Shown here in pieces: positions 1-9,354 of a DNA stretch of 64,000 nucleotides. The DNA lies in assembly GCA_030653175.1 (NCBI GenBank), contig JAURZV010000020.1, positions 16,604-80,603 on the forward strand. The letters are read 5' to 3'. Each line of letters begins with the position of its first letter. Positions within the stretch are counted from its first letter, which is position 1. This DNA comes from Methylobacter sp. GTDB taxonomy: Bacteria > Pseudomonadota > Gammaproteobacteria > Methylococcales > Methylomonadaceae. Both the position numbers and the translations under genes were made by a program. The notes under the pieces are model-generated. The model was not told where the DNA came from, did not search any database, and was given only the letters and a program-made list of their open reading frames with translations.

Positions 1-1
1 T

Positions 2-841
2 ATTCCCGCTCAAGTTGAACCAGGCACAAATACGGCCGATAAATTGCCGACCAGTGCCGATCAGGTTTCAAAGTTGCCGGACCCGGAGCCTTTATCTACT
101 GAAAGTGCTGGCGATACGCTTGAGAGTACCGGTGCAGCAGAGGAAGTTATCGATGAACCTGTAGCCGGTCAGTCGAAACAAGGGGAGTCTTTATATACCG
201 AATCCGAAGGCTATACCCGCGAGGATTCTAGTGCGGAAGAAGTAATTGAACCTGAAGATAAGCAGCCAAAGTCGCGGCTAAAACAGGCTCCTGCAGAGCG
301 GCCTTTATCTGCAGCAGACGCTGCGGATGGCATCCGCAAAAACATAGCTCCCAAAGTGCAAGCCAAAGAACCCCGTGTAGAAGTAATAGCTAAAGAACCT
401 GTAAAGGTTAAAAAAGCCGTAGAGCCGACACGATTAACGGTTAAAAAGCCTGAAGTTGAACCGCCAATGGATGGGGCCAAAGTAGGCGCTTTGGGCGATG
501 CCGCACGGCAACCGATTCTTAAACAGCCTAGTAGCGCGAAGAGTTTGGCTGCCGCTGTAGCGGAAGCAAAAAAACCGGTACCGGTAGCTGTACTGAAAGC
601 AAACCCAAAATTGGTGCGTTGGTACATTCAATTAGGTAGTTTTAGTAAAAAAGAAAATGCAATGTCTCTTTGGGAGAGTTTGCATGAACAAGGTTTGCCC
701 GCCTCATTGGATACCGTTCAAACAGATAAAGGAATTTCATATCGGCTCCGGGTAGGCCCTGAACTTGACGGAAAAAAGGCGGCAGCAATGAAGTCAAGAT
801 TGGATAAACAGAACATAAAGGCAATCCTGATTTCCGAGTGA
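2..841 (+). CDS. dedD: SPOR-domain division protein DedD, 5' end outside window
   Basis: The reading frame is open to the left edge, so the start and the expected N-terminal membrane anchor lie upstream; a TTG at 44 is internal. The visible part is a long, low-complexity Pro/Glu/Lys-rich linker followed by a C-terminal SPOR domain (about the last 75 residues, beginning RWYIQLGSFSKKENA). SPOR domains bind denuded glycan strands at the septum. Position just upstream of cvpA and purF matches the dedD-cvpA-purF order of Gammaproteobacteria, which supports DedD over other SPOR proteins. The linker contains a stretch (MDGAKVGALGDAA) encoded by a dispersed repeat also found at 62.2 kb and 7.2 kb. 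Family call is strong; the symbol rests on context. Confidence 0.85.
   Translation: MPAQVEPGTNTADKLPTSADQVSKLPDPEPLSTESAGDTLESTGAAEEVIDEPVAGQSKQGESLYTESEGYTREDSSAEEVIEPEDKQPKSRLKQAPAERPLSAADAADGIRKNIAPKVQAKEPRVEVIAKEPVKVKKAVEPTRLTVKKPEVEPPMDGAKVGALGDAARQPILKQPSSAKSLAAAVAEAKKPVPVAVLKANPKLVRWYIQLGSFSKKENAMSLWESLHEQGLPASLDTVQTDKGISYRLRVGPELDGKKAAAMKSRLDKQNIKAILISE
466..511 (+). repeat. Family D repeat, in frame inside dedD
   Basis: The core aaagtaggcgctttgggcga recurs, with small changes, at about 62184 inside the DbpA-domain gene and, inverted, in the intergenic repeat at 7226-7296. Here it is translated as part of the DedD linker without a frameshift. Confidence 0.6.
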
Positions 842-857
842 TGCGCTTAATAACAGC

Positions 858-1400
858 ATGATCTGGATAGACTTTACCCTTATCGGGCTTGTTTTTATTT
901 CCTTTGTAACCGGACTGCTGCGCGGATTTATTAAGGAAGTTTTTTCATTAGTATTCTGGATGCTGGCAATCTGGGTGAGTTTGATGTTCAGTCGTGAATT
1001 TTGTCGCATCGGTTCCCTACTGATTGCGACACTTCCGCCATCCTTGGCAGTCGCCGGTTTTCTGGAATCGACTATCAGTCACACGTCAGCCAGAATGGTT
1101 GCCTCTTTTGCGGCTTTGTTTGCAATCACGTTGAGTCTTGGCGGTTTAATCGGTTTTCTATTAAGTGTATTGGTAAAGAAAACCGGTTTAACCTTTATGG
1201 ATCGTTTCGGCGGAATGGTTTTTGGCGTTGTTCGCGGCCTGATCGTTGTTACTGTCGTTGTCATACTGGCGGGATTGACGCCTTTACCCAAAGACTCCTG
1301 GTGGACAGAATCAACATTAATCCCACCTTTTCAGTTGCTCGCCGTATGGTTGCGAGATCATCTTTCGTCAGGCATGGCGGAATACATCAGTTATCGTTAA
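858..1400 (+). CDS. cvpA: CvpA family membrane protein
   Basis: A 180-residue protein with about four hydrophobic segments and the CvpA start pattern (MIWIDFTLIGLVFISFVTGL followed by a Gly-Phe-rich region). CvpA is an inner-membrane protein needed for colicin V export in E. coli and for envelope stress tolerance; its biochemical activity is unknown. It starts 16 bases after dedD and is followed by purF after a 43-base gap, the classical cvpA-purF arrangement. Length is typical for the family. Confidence 0.9.
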   Translation: MIWIDFTLIGLVFISFVTGLLRGFIKEVFSLVFWMLAIWVSLMFSREFCRIGSLLIATLPPSLAVAGFLESTISHTSARMVASFAALFAITLSLGGLIGFLLSVLVKKTGLTFMDRFGGMVFGVVRGLIVVTVVVILAGLTPLPKDSWWTESTLIPPFQLLAVWLRDHLSSGMAEYISYR

Positions 1401-1443
1401 TTCCTTTCGTTAATCTCTACAAAACAATGCAGGTTAAAAAATA

Positions 1444-2952
1444 ATGTGTGGTATTGCTGCTATCGTTTCACATCAAGCTGTTAATCAAGAGTTATATGAT
1501 GCTCTGACAGTTTTGCAACATAGAGGTCAGGATGCCGCGGGCATTGTGACTTGTGAGGCCGGGCGGTTACATTTACGCAAGGAAAACGGTTTGACCCGTG
1601 ATGTTTTTACCAATGCCCAGATGTTGAAATTGAAAGGCAATATGGGTATTGCTCACGTGCGTTACCCAACGGCGGGGTGCACCAGTTCTGCAGAAGCGCA
1701 ACCTTTCTATGTAAACTCTCCTTTTGGTTTGACACTTGCGCATAACGGCAATCTGACTAATACCGAAGAGTTAAAAAAGGCCCTGTTTGTAGAGGATCAG
1801 CGACATATCAATACCGATTCCGATTCTGAAGTGTTGTTGAATGTTTTTGCTCACGAATTGCAGAGTTTGGGTAAATTGCATTTAAGCGTGGACGATGTTT
1901 TTCAGGCAGTATCCGGCGTACATCGCCGTTGTCGCGGAGCTTATGCTGTTGTGATTATGATTGCAGGATTCGGGGTTTTAGGTTTTAGAGATCCTCATGG
2001 TATCCGGCCGATAGTGTTCGGCGAAAGAAAGTCCGAGCAAGGTTCGGAATTCATGATTGCATCGGAAAGTGTCGCTTTGGATGTATTGGGCTTTGAACTT
2101 ATTAGAGACATAGAACCTGGCGAAGCGGTATTTATCGAGGAATCAGGCGTATTGCATACTAAACAATGTGCTGAGAGAACAGATCATTGTCCGTGTATTT
2201 TCGAATATGTGTATTTTGCCAGACCGGATTCAATTATTGATCGTATTTCGGTCTATAAAGCTCGTCTGCGTATGGGGGAAAAATTAGCCAAAAAAGTGCA
2301 GAGAGACTGGCCTGATCATGACATTGATGTGGTTATTCCTATTCCCGATACCAGCAGGACAGCGGCTTTGCAGATGGCAAACATTTTGGGCGTAAAATAC
2401 CGCGAAGGTTTCATAAAAAACCGTTATATCGGCCGAACGTTTATCATGCCCGGTCAGAAAATGAGAGAAAAATCGGTCAAGCAAAAGTTAAATGCCATTA
2501 GCCTTGAATTTGAAGGGAAAAATGTGTTGCTGGTCGATGATTCGATAGTCAGAGGGACAACGTCCGAGCAAATTATTCAGATGGCCAGAGATGCCGGGGC
2601 TAAAAAAGTGTATTTTGCCTCTGCCGCGCCTCCGGTCCGTTATCCCAATGTTTACGGCATTGATATGCCGGCCGCTCATGAATTGATTGCCCATGATCGT
2701 ACTGAAGACGAGGTGTGTGTAGCAATCGGCGCAGACCGGGTAATTTATCAGGAACTGAATGATCTGATTGATGCGGTGCGTAAAGGTAATCCGGATATCG
2801 GGCACTTCGATACCTCTTGCTTTAGTAAAGAATACATCACCGGTGATATTGACGATGAGTATCTGGAGCGAACTGAGGCTTTGCGCAATGATGGCGCACA
2901 AGCGGAAAGAAACTCGGAAAATTTCATTATTGGAATGAAAAATGGTGATTGA
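1444..2952 (+). CDS. purF: Amidophosphoribosyltransferase PurF
   Basis: A 502-residue enzyme catalysing the first step of purine synthesis: PRPP plus glutamine gives phosphoribosylamine. The glutaminase nucleophile Cys2 follows the initiator Met directly ([11 protein letters not shown]), as in the mature E. coli enzyme with no propeptide. The N-terminal half is a class II glutamine amidotransferase domain ([15 protein letters not shown]). The C-terminal half is a type I phosphoribosyltransferase with the PRPP loop [14 protein letters not shown] near residue 360. Length is normal. It lies downstream of cvpA and upstream of metZ, as in Pseudomonas. No PurR-type operator was identified. Confidence 0.97.
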   Translation: MCGIAAIVSHQAVNQELYDALTVLQHRGQDAAGIVTCEAGRLHLRKENGLTRDVFTNAQMLKLKGNMGIAHVRYPTAGCTSSAEAQPFYVNSPFGLTLAHNGNLTNTEELKKALFVEDQRHINTDSDSEVLLNVFAHELQSLGKLHLSVDDVFQAVSGVHRRCRGAYAVVIMIAGFGVLGFRDPHGIRPIVFGERKSEQGSEFMIASESVALDVLGFELIRDIEPGEAVFIEESGVLHTKQCAERTDHCPCIFEYVYFARPDSIIDRISVYKARLRMGEKLAKKVQRDWPDHDIDVVIPIPDTSRTAALQMANILGVKYREGFIKNRYIGRTFIMPGQKMREKSVKQKLNAISLEFEGKNVLLVDDSIVRGTTSEQIIQMARDAGAKKVYFASAAPPVRYPNVYGIDMPAAHELIAHDRTEDEVCVAIGADRVIYQELNDLIDAVRKGNPDIGHFDTSCFSKEYITGDIDDEYLERTEALRNDGAQAERNSENFIIGMKNGD

Positions 2953-2958
2953 GGAGCA

Positions 2959-3039
2959 AGGCTAAAGGCGAAGGGCGAAGGGCAAAGATCGGCCGTATTG
3001 AAGCCGGATTTTTTGCCTTTCGTCCTTTGCCTTTTGCCT
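2959..3039. repeat. Intergenic inverted repeat between purF and metZ
   Basis: The left arm (aggcgaagggcgaagggcaaa) and right arm (tttgcctttcgtcctttgcc) are imperfect reverse complements and could form a long hairpin. A shorter AAGGC/GCCTTT-rich relative overlaps the nusB 3' end at about 10250. It may act as a terminator or be a mobile repeat; there is no clear T-run. Confidence 0.55.
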
Positions 3040-3075
3040 GATCTTTTTAACAAATAAATACGTTTTAATAAACCG

Positions 3076-4257
3076 ATGAAAGACATTAACTGGAACAACT
3101 ACACTCTGGAAACCCAAGCGATAAGAGCCGGACATAAGCGTACTCATGAAGATGAGCACAGCATCCCGATTTTTGCCACATCCAGTTATGTGTTCATGAG
3201 TGCCGAAGAGGCCGCTTTACGCTTTACCGGACAGAAACCGGGTAATATTTACTCCCGTTTTACCAATCCAACGGTTAATGCTTTTCAGGAAAGACTGGCG
3301 TTAATGGAGAAAGGCGAGCGCTGTCTGGCCTTTTCATCCGGCATGGCTGCCATTATGGCGGTCGGTATGGGGCTGCTTAAAGCCGGCGATCATGTGGTGT
3401 GTTCACGAGGCGTGTTCGGTAATACCGTGCTGATGTTCCAGAATTATTTCGGCAAATTCGGGGTCGAAACCGATTTTGTCGATTTGATCGATGCAGCAGC
3501 CTGGGAAGCGGCAATTAAACCGAATACCCGCTTTTTGTTTCTGGAAACACCGTCCAACCCCTTAATTGAAATTGCCGATATTTCGGTGCTTGCCGACATC
3601 GCCCATAAACACGATTGTTTGCTGATTGTCGATAATTGTTTTTGTACGCCCGTGTTGCAAAAGCCTTTGGAATTAGGTGCAGATATCGTCGTCCATTCGG
3701 CAACCAAATATATAGACGGGCAGGGGCGTTGTGTCGGCGGCGCTGTTATTGCCAGTGAAGACATTATAGAAAAGCATATTTACCCTTATCTTCGCACCGG
3801 CGGTGCGACCATGAGTCCTTTTAATGCCTGGGTGTTTTTGTCCGGGCTGGAAACGCTGGCGATCAGAATAAAAGCGCATTGTGACAGCGCCTTTGAACTG
3901 GCCAAATGGCTGGAACAACAGGTCGGCATCGCCAAGGTTCACTATCCCGGTTTATCATCGCATGCTCAGCACGAACTGGCTAAGCGTCAGCAAAGTCATT
4001 TCGGCGGTATAGTCAGTTTCGAATTGACCGGAGGCAAGGAGCATGCCTGGAAGTTGATCGATGCCACTGAAATGCTGTCAATTACCGCAAATCTGGGTGA
4101 TGTTAAAACCACCATCACTCATCCGGCAACTACTACGCATGGTCGGTTAACGCCGGAAGTCAGAGCGGCAGCCGGTATTAAGGATGGCTTGGTAAGGATT
4201 TCAGTAGGATTGGAGAATCTTGAAGATATCAAAAAGGATATTTTAAGGGGTTTGTAG
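3076..4257 (+). CDS. metZ: O-succinylhomoserine sulfhydrylase MetZ
   Basis: A 393-residue PLP enzyme of the Cys/Met metabolism family. The Schiff-base lysine is Lys211 in HSATKYIDGQGRCVGG, and the phosphate-binding SSGMAA motif lies near residue 88. The family includes cystathionine gamma-synthase, beta-lyase and O-acetylhomoserine sulfhydrylase. MetZ is preferred because the sequence start (TLETQAIRAG) and the place directly behind purF match Pseudomonas metZ, which makes homocysteine from O-succinylhomoserine and sulfide. No obvious Shine-Dalgarno sequence precedes the ATG. Substrate (succinyl versus acetyl ester) cannot be settled by reading. Confidence 0.88.
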   Translation: MKDINWNNYTLETQAIRAGHKRTHEDEHSIPIFATSSYVFMSAEEAALRFTGQKPGNIYSRFTNPTVNAFQERLALMEKGERCLAFSSGMAAIMAVGMGLLKAGDHVVCSRGVFGNTVLMFQNYFGKFGVETDFVDLIDAAAWEAAIKPNTRFLFLETPSNPLIEIADISVLADIAHKHDCLLIVDNCFCTPVLQKPLELGADIVVHSATKYIDGQGRCVGGAVIASEDIIEKHIYPYLRTGGATMSPFNAWVFLSGLETLAIRIKAHCDSAFELAKWLEQQVGIAKVHYPGLSSHAQHELAKRQQSHFGGIVSFELTGGKEHAWKLIDATEMLSITANLGDVKTTITHPATTTHGRLTPEVRAAAGIKDGLVRISVGLENLEDIKKDILRGL

Positions 4258-4407
4258 GCAAGGTTGGGCATGCTGTTTATGCCCGACATTCCCATGCTTC
4301 AATGCGGAGGCGGATTTCGTGGTTGCCCGGCACTATCTCGTCATTGAATACTGAAATGTTGGACAACGAAAAGCTGTTGCCCAATCTGCGCAAGTCACAT
4401 GAAGACA

Positions 4408-4464
4408 TCACGAAGAAGCGAAGAATGAAACATAAAACTTCGTGTCCTTCGTGTCTTCGTGGTG
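4408..4464. repeat. CTTCGTG-type inverted repeat, copy 1
   Basis: Imperfect palindrome built from CACGAAG units on the left and CTTCGTG units on the right, ending in cttcgtgtcttcgtggtg. It is intergenic, between metZ and grxC. Sister copies are at 9249, 35312, 37408, 47895 and 62824. The left arm here is the most degenerate. Confidence 0.8.
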
Positions 4465-4486
4465 AAAATTTATTTAAATTTCATAC

Positions 4487-4744
4487 CTACGCAGCTTTCA
4501 GTAAATCATCCAGTTTTTTTTGTTGATCCAGCGCATACAACTCGTCAAAGCCGCCGACATGGTAATCGCCTATATAGATTTGGGGAACCGTCCGACGCTT
4601 TGTTTTGAGCATCATTTCTTCCCTTAAGCCGGGCTTGGCATCCACATTGATTTCGGTATAGGAAGCGCCTTTTTTGTCGAGCAGACGCTTGGCCATCATA
4701 CAATAAGGGCAAATATTGGTAGTGTAGATTTGTATTTCCGGCAT
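4487..4744 (-). CDS. grxC: Glutaredoxin 3-type (GrxC)
   Basis: An 85-residue single-domain dithiol glutaredoxin. The redox site Cys12-Pro-Tyr-Cys15 (NICPYCMMAK) is intact, and the glutathione-binding TVPQIYIG and GGFDELYALD motifs follow. It reduces protein disulfides and mixed disulfides in the cytoplasm using glutathione. Length and motifs match GrxC. It is transcribed towards metZ and 36 bases separate it from the class II aldolase gene upstream on the same strand, so the two may be co-transcribed. Confidence 0.95.
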   Translation of the reverse strand: MPEIQIYTTNICPYCMMAKRLLDKKGASYTEINVDAKPGLREEMMLKTKRRTVPQIYIGDYHVGGFDELYALDQQKKLDDLLKAA

Positions 4745-4780
4745 ATTTTATTAAGGGTTGCTAATATAGAACCAAGCATT

Positions 4781-5431
4781 CTATCGGTTAATGGGCTGTT
4801 GTTCAATTCCGATGGCCAGCGATAAATATTTGATCAGTTCCCACGCCGCTTCCTGCATGTTTCTGCCGAAAGCAACTACACCGTCTTCGTGTCCCAGCAT
4901 GGTAAATAATGAGGTCTGCAATAGGTTGCCGGATTGAAATAATTGCTCAACAGCCGTTGCCATTTCAACCGTGCCGTAAGGGACGTCGGCGCTGGTGTGA
5001 GGCAGTCCGAGCGCTACGGTATGCTTCCAGATTTCAGGGCTGTGGGCATGAATAACGGCTTGAATCGCATTGTCCTGGGCGTAAATGCCGGCGTGGGTCA
5101 GTGATTCGGAAGAAGGCTTGCATAGTCCGCAGGATTGAAGCCGGTTTTGGTGGGGTTCAGCTTTGACGATAAGGCAATAATGTTCGGGACTGAGTCGTTC
5201 AAGATGTCCGGTTTGAGTGCCGCTGATGATAAATTGTGCGCTGTGAGCATCGATTCGTTGGCTGATATTGCCGAATCCGATGTTGTCGTATCGTTCAGGA
5301 ATTTGTCCGATAAGATCAAGTCGGGCGGCAATAGTGCGCCAGGCGTTGATTTCGGTCAATGATAACAGGTGGTTAAGCGACTGTTGCGTATGATTGAGCT
5401 GGTATTTTATTACACCTTCTTGTTCTTCCAT
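4781..5431 (-). CDS. Class II aldolase/adducin family protein (MtnB-like?)
   Basis: A 216-residue protein of the class II aldolase/adducin fold. Metal ligands are visible as His-x-His in VIHAHSPEIW and a later His in MLGHEDGVVAFG; the acidic residue in SSESLTHAGIY occupies the usual catalytic region. The family includes fuculose-1-phosphate aldolase, ribulose-5-phosphate epimerase and methylthioribulose-1-phosphate dehydratase (MtnB). No other methionine-salvage gene (mtnA, mtnC, mtnD) is adjacent, so I do not assign mtnB. Position upstream of grxC on the same strand gives no further clue. Confidence 0.75.
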   Translation of the reverse strand: MEEQEGVIKYQLNHTQQSLNHLLSLTEINAWRTIAARLDLIGQIPERYDNIGFGNISQRIDAHSAQFIISGTQTGHLERLSPEHYCLIVKAEPHQNRLQSCGLCKPSSESLTHAGIYAQDNAIQAVIHAHSPEIWKHTVALGLPHTSADVPYGTVEMATAVEQLFQSGNLLQTSLFTMLGHEDGVVAFGRNMQEAAWELIKYLSLAIGIEQQPINR

Positions 5432-5560
5432 TTGGCAGGGTCTTAGGCAATGTGATTGAGTAGGTATGAATGCGGCTACAGTATAGTTTAGAAAAATAAA
5501 ATACAGATAAAATGTAGAGTGTTATAAAATTAACGGTTTTTGAGTTTGAAGGCCGATTTT

Positions 5561-5615
5561 GCCGCGACTGCTCCCGGCAGTCGTCGGCATTTCCTCCATT
5601 CCCTGGAGGTCATCG
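5561..5615 (+). repeat. Family A repeat, intergenic copy upstream of nrdR
   Basis: Begins gccgcgactgctcccggcag and continues into a tcctccattccctggagg hairpin. The same head occurs inside lptD (58228), inside amgK (57490-57564, opposite strand) and, in altered form, inside cysC (55135). The amgK copy matches this one over almost its whole length. It ends about 25 bases before the nrdR start. Confidence 0.8.
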
Positions 5616-5640
5616 GTAAACAAAAAACAGTGGCTTAACT

Positions 5641-6144
5641 ATGCGATGTCCGTTTTGTGGGGCGCAAGATACGCGGGTTCTTGATTCCAGATTGGCAAAT
5701 GAAGGCGATCAGGTTCGCCGTCGGCGTGAATGTAATATTTGTAAAGAACGATTTACTACACACGAGGTGGCTGAGTTAACGCTGCCCCGGATTGTTAAGC
5801 GTGACGGGATAAGTGAGCCTTTCGAAGAAAATAAGTTGCGTTCAGGCATGTTAAGGGCACTTGAAAAACGACCTGTAAGTAGTGATGATATTGAGGCCGC
5901 AATCAATCGAATAAAAAAGGAGTTGCGGGCGCTGGGCGAGCGGGAAATACCGGCGCAGGAGTTGGGCGAAAAAGTTATGAAAGAGTTAAGTTCACTGGAT
6001 CATGTGGCTTTTGTACGCTTTGCCTCGGTTTATCGCAGTTTTCAGGATGTCAGTGAATTCACCGATATGATCGAACATTTACAGACGACTGCCACGGATG
6101 GCGGAAGTGCCGCAACCGGTACGGAACCGGTGCGACAAAAATAA
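5641..6144 (+). CDS. nrdR: Transcriptional repressor NrdR
   Basis: A 167-residue regulator of ribonucleotide reductase genes. An N-terminal zinc ribbon with CxxC pairs ([17 protein letters not shown] and [13 protein letters not shown]) is followed by an ATP-cone domain ([19 protein letters not shown]). NrdR senses ATP/dATP and binds NrdR boxes in front of nrd operons. It is joined to ribD by a TAATG overlap, the usual nrdR-ribD arrangement. The C-terminal tail past residue 150 is Gly/Thr-rich and looks unstructured. Confidence 0.96.
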   Translation: MRCPFCGAQDTRVLDSRLANEGDQVRRRRECNICKERFTTHEVAELTLPRIVKRDGISEPFEENKLRSGMLRALEKRPVSSDDIEAAINRIKKELRALGEREIPAQELGEKVMKELSSLDHVAFVRFASVYRSFQDVSEFTDMIEHLQTTATDGGSAATGTEPVRQK

Positions 6145-7229
6145 TGTCAGCGCCGCGCGATACATTTTATATGGCACAAGCCATTTCTCTGGCTAAAAGA
6201 GGGCGCTATACAACCGATCCGAATCCCCGTGTAGGTTGTGTTTTAGTCAGGGATGACGTAATGATCGGGCAGGGCTGGCATGTTAAAGCGGGTCAGGGTC
6301 ATGCGGAAGTTGAAGCGTTAAAAAATGTATCGGATGCCAAAGGTGCAACTGCCTATGTAACGCTGGAACCTTGCAGCCATCAGGGCAGAACGCCGCCCTG
6401 TTGTGATGCGCTGATAAAAGCCGGAGTCAGTCGGGTTGTTGCGGCTATGCAAGACCCAAACCCTCAGGTGTCCGGCAGCGGCTTGGAAAAGCTCAAAGCG
6501 GCAGGGATCGAAGTGTCCTGCGGTGTCTTACAGGAAGATGCACTGGCGTTAAATAGGGGCTTTATAAAGCGAATGACCGACAACCGCCCGTTTGTGCGCA
6601 GCAAGCTGGCAATGAGTCTGGATGGACGTACTGCGATGGCATCGGGCGAAAGCAAATGGATTACCTCAAATGAGGCCAGAGCCGATGTGCATCGGTTAAG
6701 GGCCGAGAGTTCGGCCATTCTAACTGGCATTAATACGGTGTTGGCCGATGATCCGGCGTTGAATGCCCGTATAGACGAAGATGTCCTGCAACCGGTCAGA
6801 GTGGTGCTGGATACGCATCTGAACATGCCTGTTACCGCGCAGATGGCTAAACTGCCGGGACGCAGCCTGATTTTGAGCTGTGCGCAGGATGAACAAAAGC
6901 AACGCGTATTGCAACAGGCAGGTTTTGAAGTCTATCAGCTGCTCGACAAAAACGGGCGACTGGATTTGCATGCCGTGATGGAATTTTTAAGCCAACAGCA
7001 AATCAACGAGCTGCTGGTTGAGGCGGGTTCCGTGCTTAATGGCGCGTTACTGGCTGAAGGCTTGGTCGATGAGTATGTGATCTATATGGCTCCTTGCATT
7101 TTAGGCGACCAGGGGCGCGGATTATTTAACCTGCCGGGTTTGCAACAGATGGCGGATAAAAAACAGTTAAAACTGCGCGATGTCAGGCAGGTCGGCCAGG
7201 ATTTAAAATTAACTTATATACCATTGTAG
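6144..7229 (+). CDS. ribD: Riboflavin bifunctional deaminase/reductase RibD
   Basis: A 361-residue two-domain enzyme of riboflavin synthesis. The N-terminal deaminase carries the zinc site HAEVEAL and PCSHQGRTPPCCDAL. The C-terminal reductase domain (from about residue 150, SKLAMSLDGRTAMASGESKW) reduces the ribosyl group. Its start overlaps the nrdR stop by one base. The stop codon TAG falls at the first bases of the 7226-7296 repeat, so the repeat may have supplied or replaced the original end of the gene. Length is normal. Confidence 0.96.
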   Translation: MSAPRDTFYMAQAISLAKRGRYTTDPNPRVGCVLVRDDVMIGQGWHVKAGQGHAEVEALKNVSDAKGATAYVTLEPCSHQGRTPPCCDALIKAGVSRVVAAMQDPNPQVSGSGLEKLKAAGIEVSCGVLQEDALALNRGFIKRMTDNRPFVRSKLAMSLDGRTAMASGESKWITSNEARADVHRLRAESSAILTGINTVLADDPALNARIDEDVLQPVRVVLDTHLNMPVTAQMAKLPGRSLILSCAQDEQKQRVLQQAGFEVYQLLDKNGRLDLHAVMEFLSQQQINELLVEAGSVLNGALLAEGLVDEYVIYMAPCILGDQGRGLFNLPGLQQMADKKQLKLRDVRQVGQDLKLTYIPL

Positions 7230-7296
7230 GGGCGACCGACTTCGCCTAAAGCGCCTACTTTTGGCAGTCGCCTTGGGCGAATAAATTCGCCCCTAC
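7226..7296. repeat. Intergenic repeat between ribD and ribE
   Basis: Bounded by inverted ends gtaggggcga and tcgcccctac, with an internal inverted family D core (agcgcctacttttgg). The ...ggcgaataaattcgccc element is related to the repeats at 28171 and 22898. Its first bases include the ribD stop codon. Confidence 0.75.
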
Positions 7297-7315
7297 AACT
7301 CTAAACAGGACATCA

Positions 7316-7972
7316 ATGTTTACAGGCATAATCTTGGCAGTGGGTAAAATATCGGCAATCGAGCGGAAAGCCGGCGATTGCCGATTGACCATAGCGACCG
7401 GAAAATTACCGTTGCACGATGTCGCGCTGGGCGACAGTATTGCCGTCAACGGCGTCTGCCTGACCGCAGTGGAGCTAGGGACAAATTATTTTTGTGCCGA
7501 TGTTTCCAATGAAACCTTGTCGAGAACCATCTTAAATACCGCAACCGTGGGTACACCGGTTAATCTGGAGCTGGCTTTAACACCGACAACCCGGATGGGC
7601 GGGCATATCGTCAGCGGTCATGTCGATGGTATTGGCACGGTTATGGAAAAGCGGGCGGACGGACGCTCTTTTCGCTTTAAACTTAAAGCGCCTGACAACC
7701 TGGCTAAATATATTGCAGAAAAAGGCTCTATTTGCATCAACGGCATCAGCCTGACCGTCAATGACGTCAATGGCGCCGTGTTCAGCGTGAATATTGTGCC
7801 GCATACGCTCAAAGAGACCACGTTGGGCGATGCGGTGGTCGGAACTAAAGTCAACCTGGAAGTGGATTTGCTGGCTCGCTATCTGGAACGGTTAATCAAG
7901 GGTGATGCGGCGGCTAAAAGCCATGGCGGCATCACAGAAGAATTATTGCAAAAAAGCGGTTTTTTCGGCTAA
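7316..7972 (+). CDS. ribE: Riboflavin synthase alpha chain
   Basis: A 218-residue enzyme converting two 6,7-dimethyl-8-ribityllumazine molecules to riboflavin plus the pyrimidinedione. It has the conserved N-terminus MFTGII and two lumazine-binding repeats, seen as NGVCLTAVE near residue 45 and NGISLTVND near residue 143. It lies between ribD and ribBA. Symbol usage for this enzyme varies (ribC in E. coli, ribE elsewhere). No FMN riboswitch was recognised upstream; the gap holds only a dispersed repeat. Confidence 0.95.
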   Translation: MFTGIILAVGKISAIERKAGDCRLTIATGKLPLHDVALGDSIAVNGVCLTAVELGTNYFCADVSNETLSRTILNTATVGTPVNLELALTPTTRMGGHIVSGHVDGIGTVMEKRADGRSFRFKLKAPDNLAKYIAEKGSICINGISLTVNDVNGAVFSVNIVPHTLKETTLGDAVVGTKVNLEVDLLARYLERLIKGDAAAKSHGGITEELLQKSGFFG

Positions 7973-7987
7973 CAGCCAAAAGGTAAA

Positions 7988-9106
7988 ATGAATACAATCG
8001 AAGAAATTATAGAAGATTTACGCTTAGGCAAAATGGTCATCATTATGGATGATGAAGACCGTGAGAATGAAGGCGACCTGGTCATGGCGGCTTCTTTCAC
8101 TCGCCCGGAAGATGTGAATTTTATGGCGCGTTACGGCCGCGGCCTGATTTGCTTGACCTTAACCAGTGAGCGTTGCCAGCAATTACGCTTGCCGTTGATG
8201 GTCAATGAAAACAAAACCGCCCATTCGACCAATTTCACCGTGTCTATCGAGGCGGCAACCGGTGTAACCACCGGCATTTCAGCAGCCGACCGGGCGCGTA
8301 CCATTCAATGTGCAGTGGCTGCGGATGCAAAAGCCGATGACTTGGTGCAGCCGGGGCACATATTCCCGTTAATGGCGCAATCCGGCGGAGTATTAAACCG
8401 TGCCGGGCATACCGAAGCGGGCTGCGATTTAGCCAAGCTGGCAGGCGTGGAACCGGCGGCGGTTATCGTTGAGATACTCAATGAAGACGGTTCGATGGCA
8501 AGACGGCCCGACCTGGAAGTGTTTGCCAAACAGCACGATCTTAAAATCGGCACGATAGCCGATTTGATTCATTACCGCATTCAGCATGAAAATACTCTGG
8601 AACGCATCAGCGAGTGCGCTTATCCTACTGAATTCGGCGATTTCAGGCTTTATGCTTATCAGGACAGAAATGACAATAACCTGCACTTGGCGCTGGTCAT
8701 GGGGCAGGTTTCCGGTGAAGAGCCTATTTTAGTCAGGGTTCATGCGCGGAATTTGCTGGATGACCTGTTTGCATCCAAGCGTAGCGATTGCAGCGTTCCA
8801 TTGCGTTCGGCTATGCAAAAAATAGCGGAGGAAGGACGCGGGGTATTGGTCGTTATCAGGCAAAGCGAGGACAATAAATCGCTGGCGGAACTGATACATC
8901 ACTATCAGTTGGAAGATAACGGCATTGCAATGGGCGACCTGCCGGATCGCCCCTACGCTGTCGGCGCCGCAGATTGGCGTACCACCGGAACCGGCGCCAG
9001 AATACTGGCTGATCTGGGTGTGCATAAGCTGAAGGTTTTAGGCACCCGGAAAAAGTATGTTGCATTGTCCGGGTTTGATTTGGAAGTCGCCGAGCATGTG
9101 GGTTGA
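7988..9106 (+). CDS. ribBA: DHBP synthase with degenerate GTP cyclohydrolase II domain
   Basis: A 372-residue RibBA-type protein. The N-terminal 3,4-dihydroxy-2-butanone-4-phosphate synthase domain is intact, with [15 protein letters not shown] near residue 21 and [13 protein letters not shown] near 140. The C-terminal GTP cyclohydrolase II-like domain (from about residue 205) lacks the three zinc-binding cysteines expected after the VRVHSEC-type motif; here it reads [20 protein letters not shown]. The domain is therefore probably not a cyclohydrolase, as in other proteobacterial RibB fusions, and a separate ribA would be needed elsewhere. It may instead be structural or regulatory. Confidence 0.92.
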   Translation: MNTIEEIIEDLRLGKMVIIMDDEDRENEGDLVMAASFTRPEDVNFMARYGRGLICLTLTSERCQQLRLPLMVNENKTAHSTNFTVSIEAATGVTTGISAADRARTIQCAVAADAKADDLVQPGHIFPLMAQSGGVLNRAGHTEAGCDLAKLAGVEPAAVIVEILNEDGSMARRPDLEVFAKQHDLKIGTIADLIHYRIQHENTLERISECAYPTEFGDFRLYAYQDRNDNNLHLALVMGQVSGEEPILVRVHARNLLDDLFASKRSDCSVPLRSAMQKIAEEGRGVLVVIRQSEDNKSLAELIHHYQLEDNGIAMGDLPDRPYAVGAADWRTTGTGARILADLGVHKLKVLGTRKKYVALSGFDLEVAEHVG

Positions 9107-9171
9107 AGAGCATTTACCTCATAGGCATTAACTAAAAATAACACCACGAGCGACTGCAAGGACAGATATTT

Positions 9172-9245
9172 GCTCCTGCAATATCTGCATTCCCCACGTC
9201 CATGTGGATTATGCAGGAGGTAGAGCAATGCAGGAGCAATTGCCG
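9172..9245. repeat. Dispersed repeat, family E (GCAGGAGGTAGAG)
   Basis: Contains ggacagatatttgctcctg-like sequence at its left and atgcaggaggtagagcaatg to the right. The same two blocks recur at 62673-62760 on the opposite strand, and the gggaggtagagcgacgcagg block inside the DbpA-domain gene at 62145 is related. It lies directly before a CTTCGTG-type repeat in the ribBA-ribH gap. Confidence 0.65.
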
Positions 9246-9248
9246 AGA

Positions 9249-9300
9249 ACACGAAGAGAAACCAAGGTAAAAACTTCGTGTTCTTCGTGTCTTCGTGGTG
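9249..9300. repeat. CTTCGTG-type inverted repeat, copy 2
   Basis: Imperfect palindrome of ACACGAAG left-hand units and cttcgtgtcttcgtggtg on the right, with an AT-rich loop. It is intergenic, inside the riboflavin operon between ribBA and ribH. Confidence 0.8.
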
Positions 9301-9354
9301 AATTAATCGCGATTTCAACAACATTACACGTTAATCACACAATAGAGAAACATC

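Noticed and set aside
4781..5431. Assignment of the class II aldolase as MtnB
   Set aside because: Only the superfamily motifs are visible and no methionine-salvage partner is adjacent.
7230..7315. FMN riboswitch before ribE
   Set aside because: The gap is only about 85 bases and is filled by a dispersed repeat; no RFN-like conserved segments seen.
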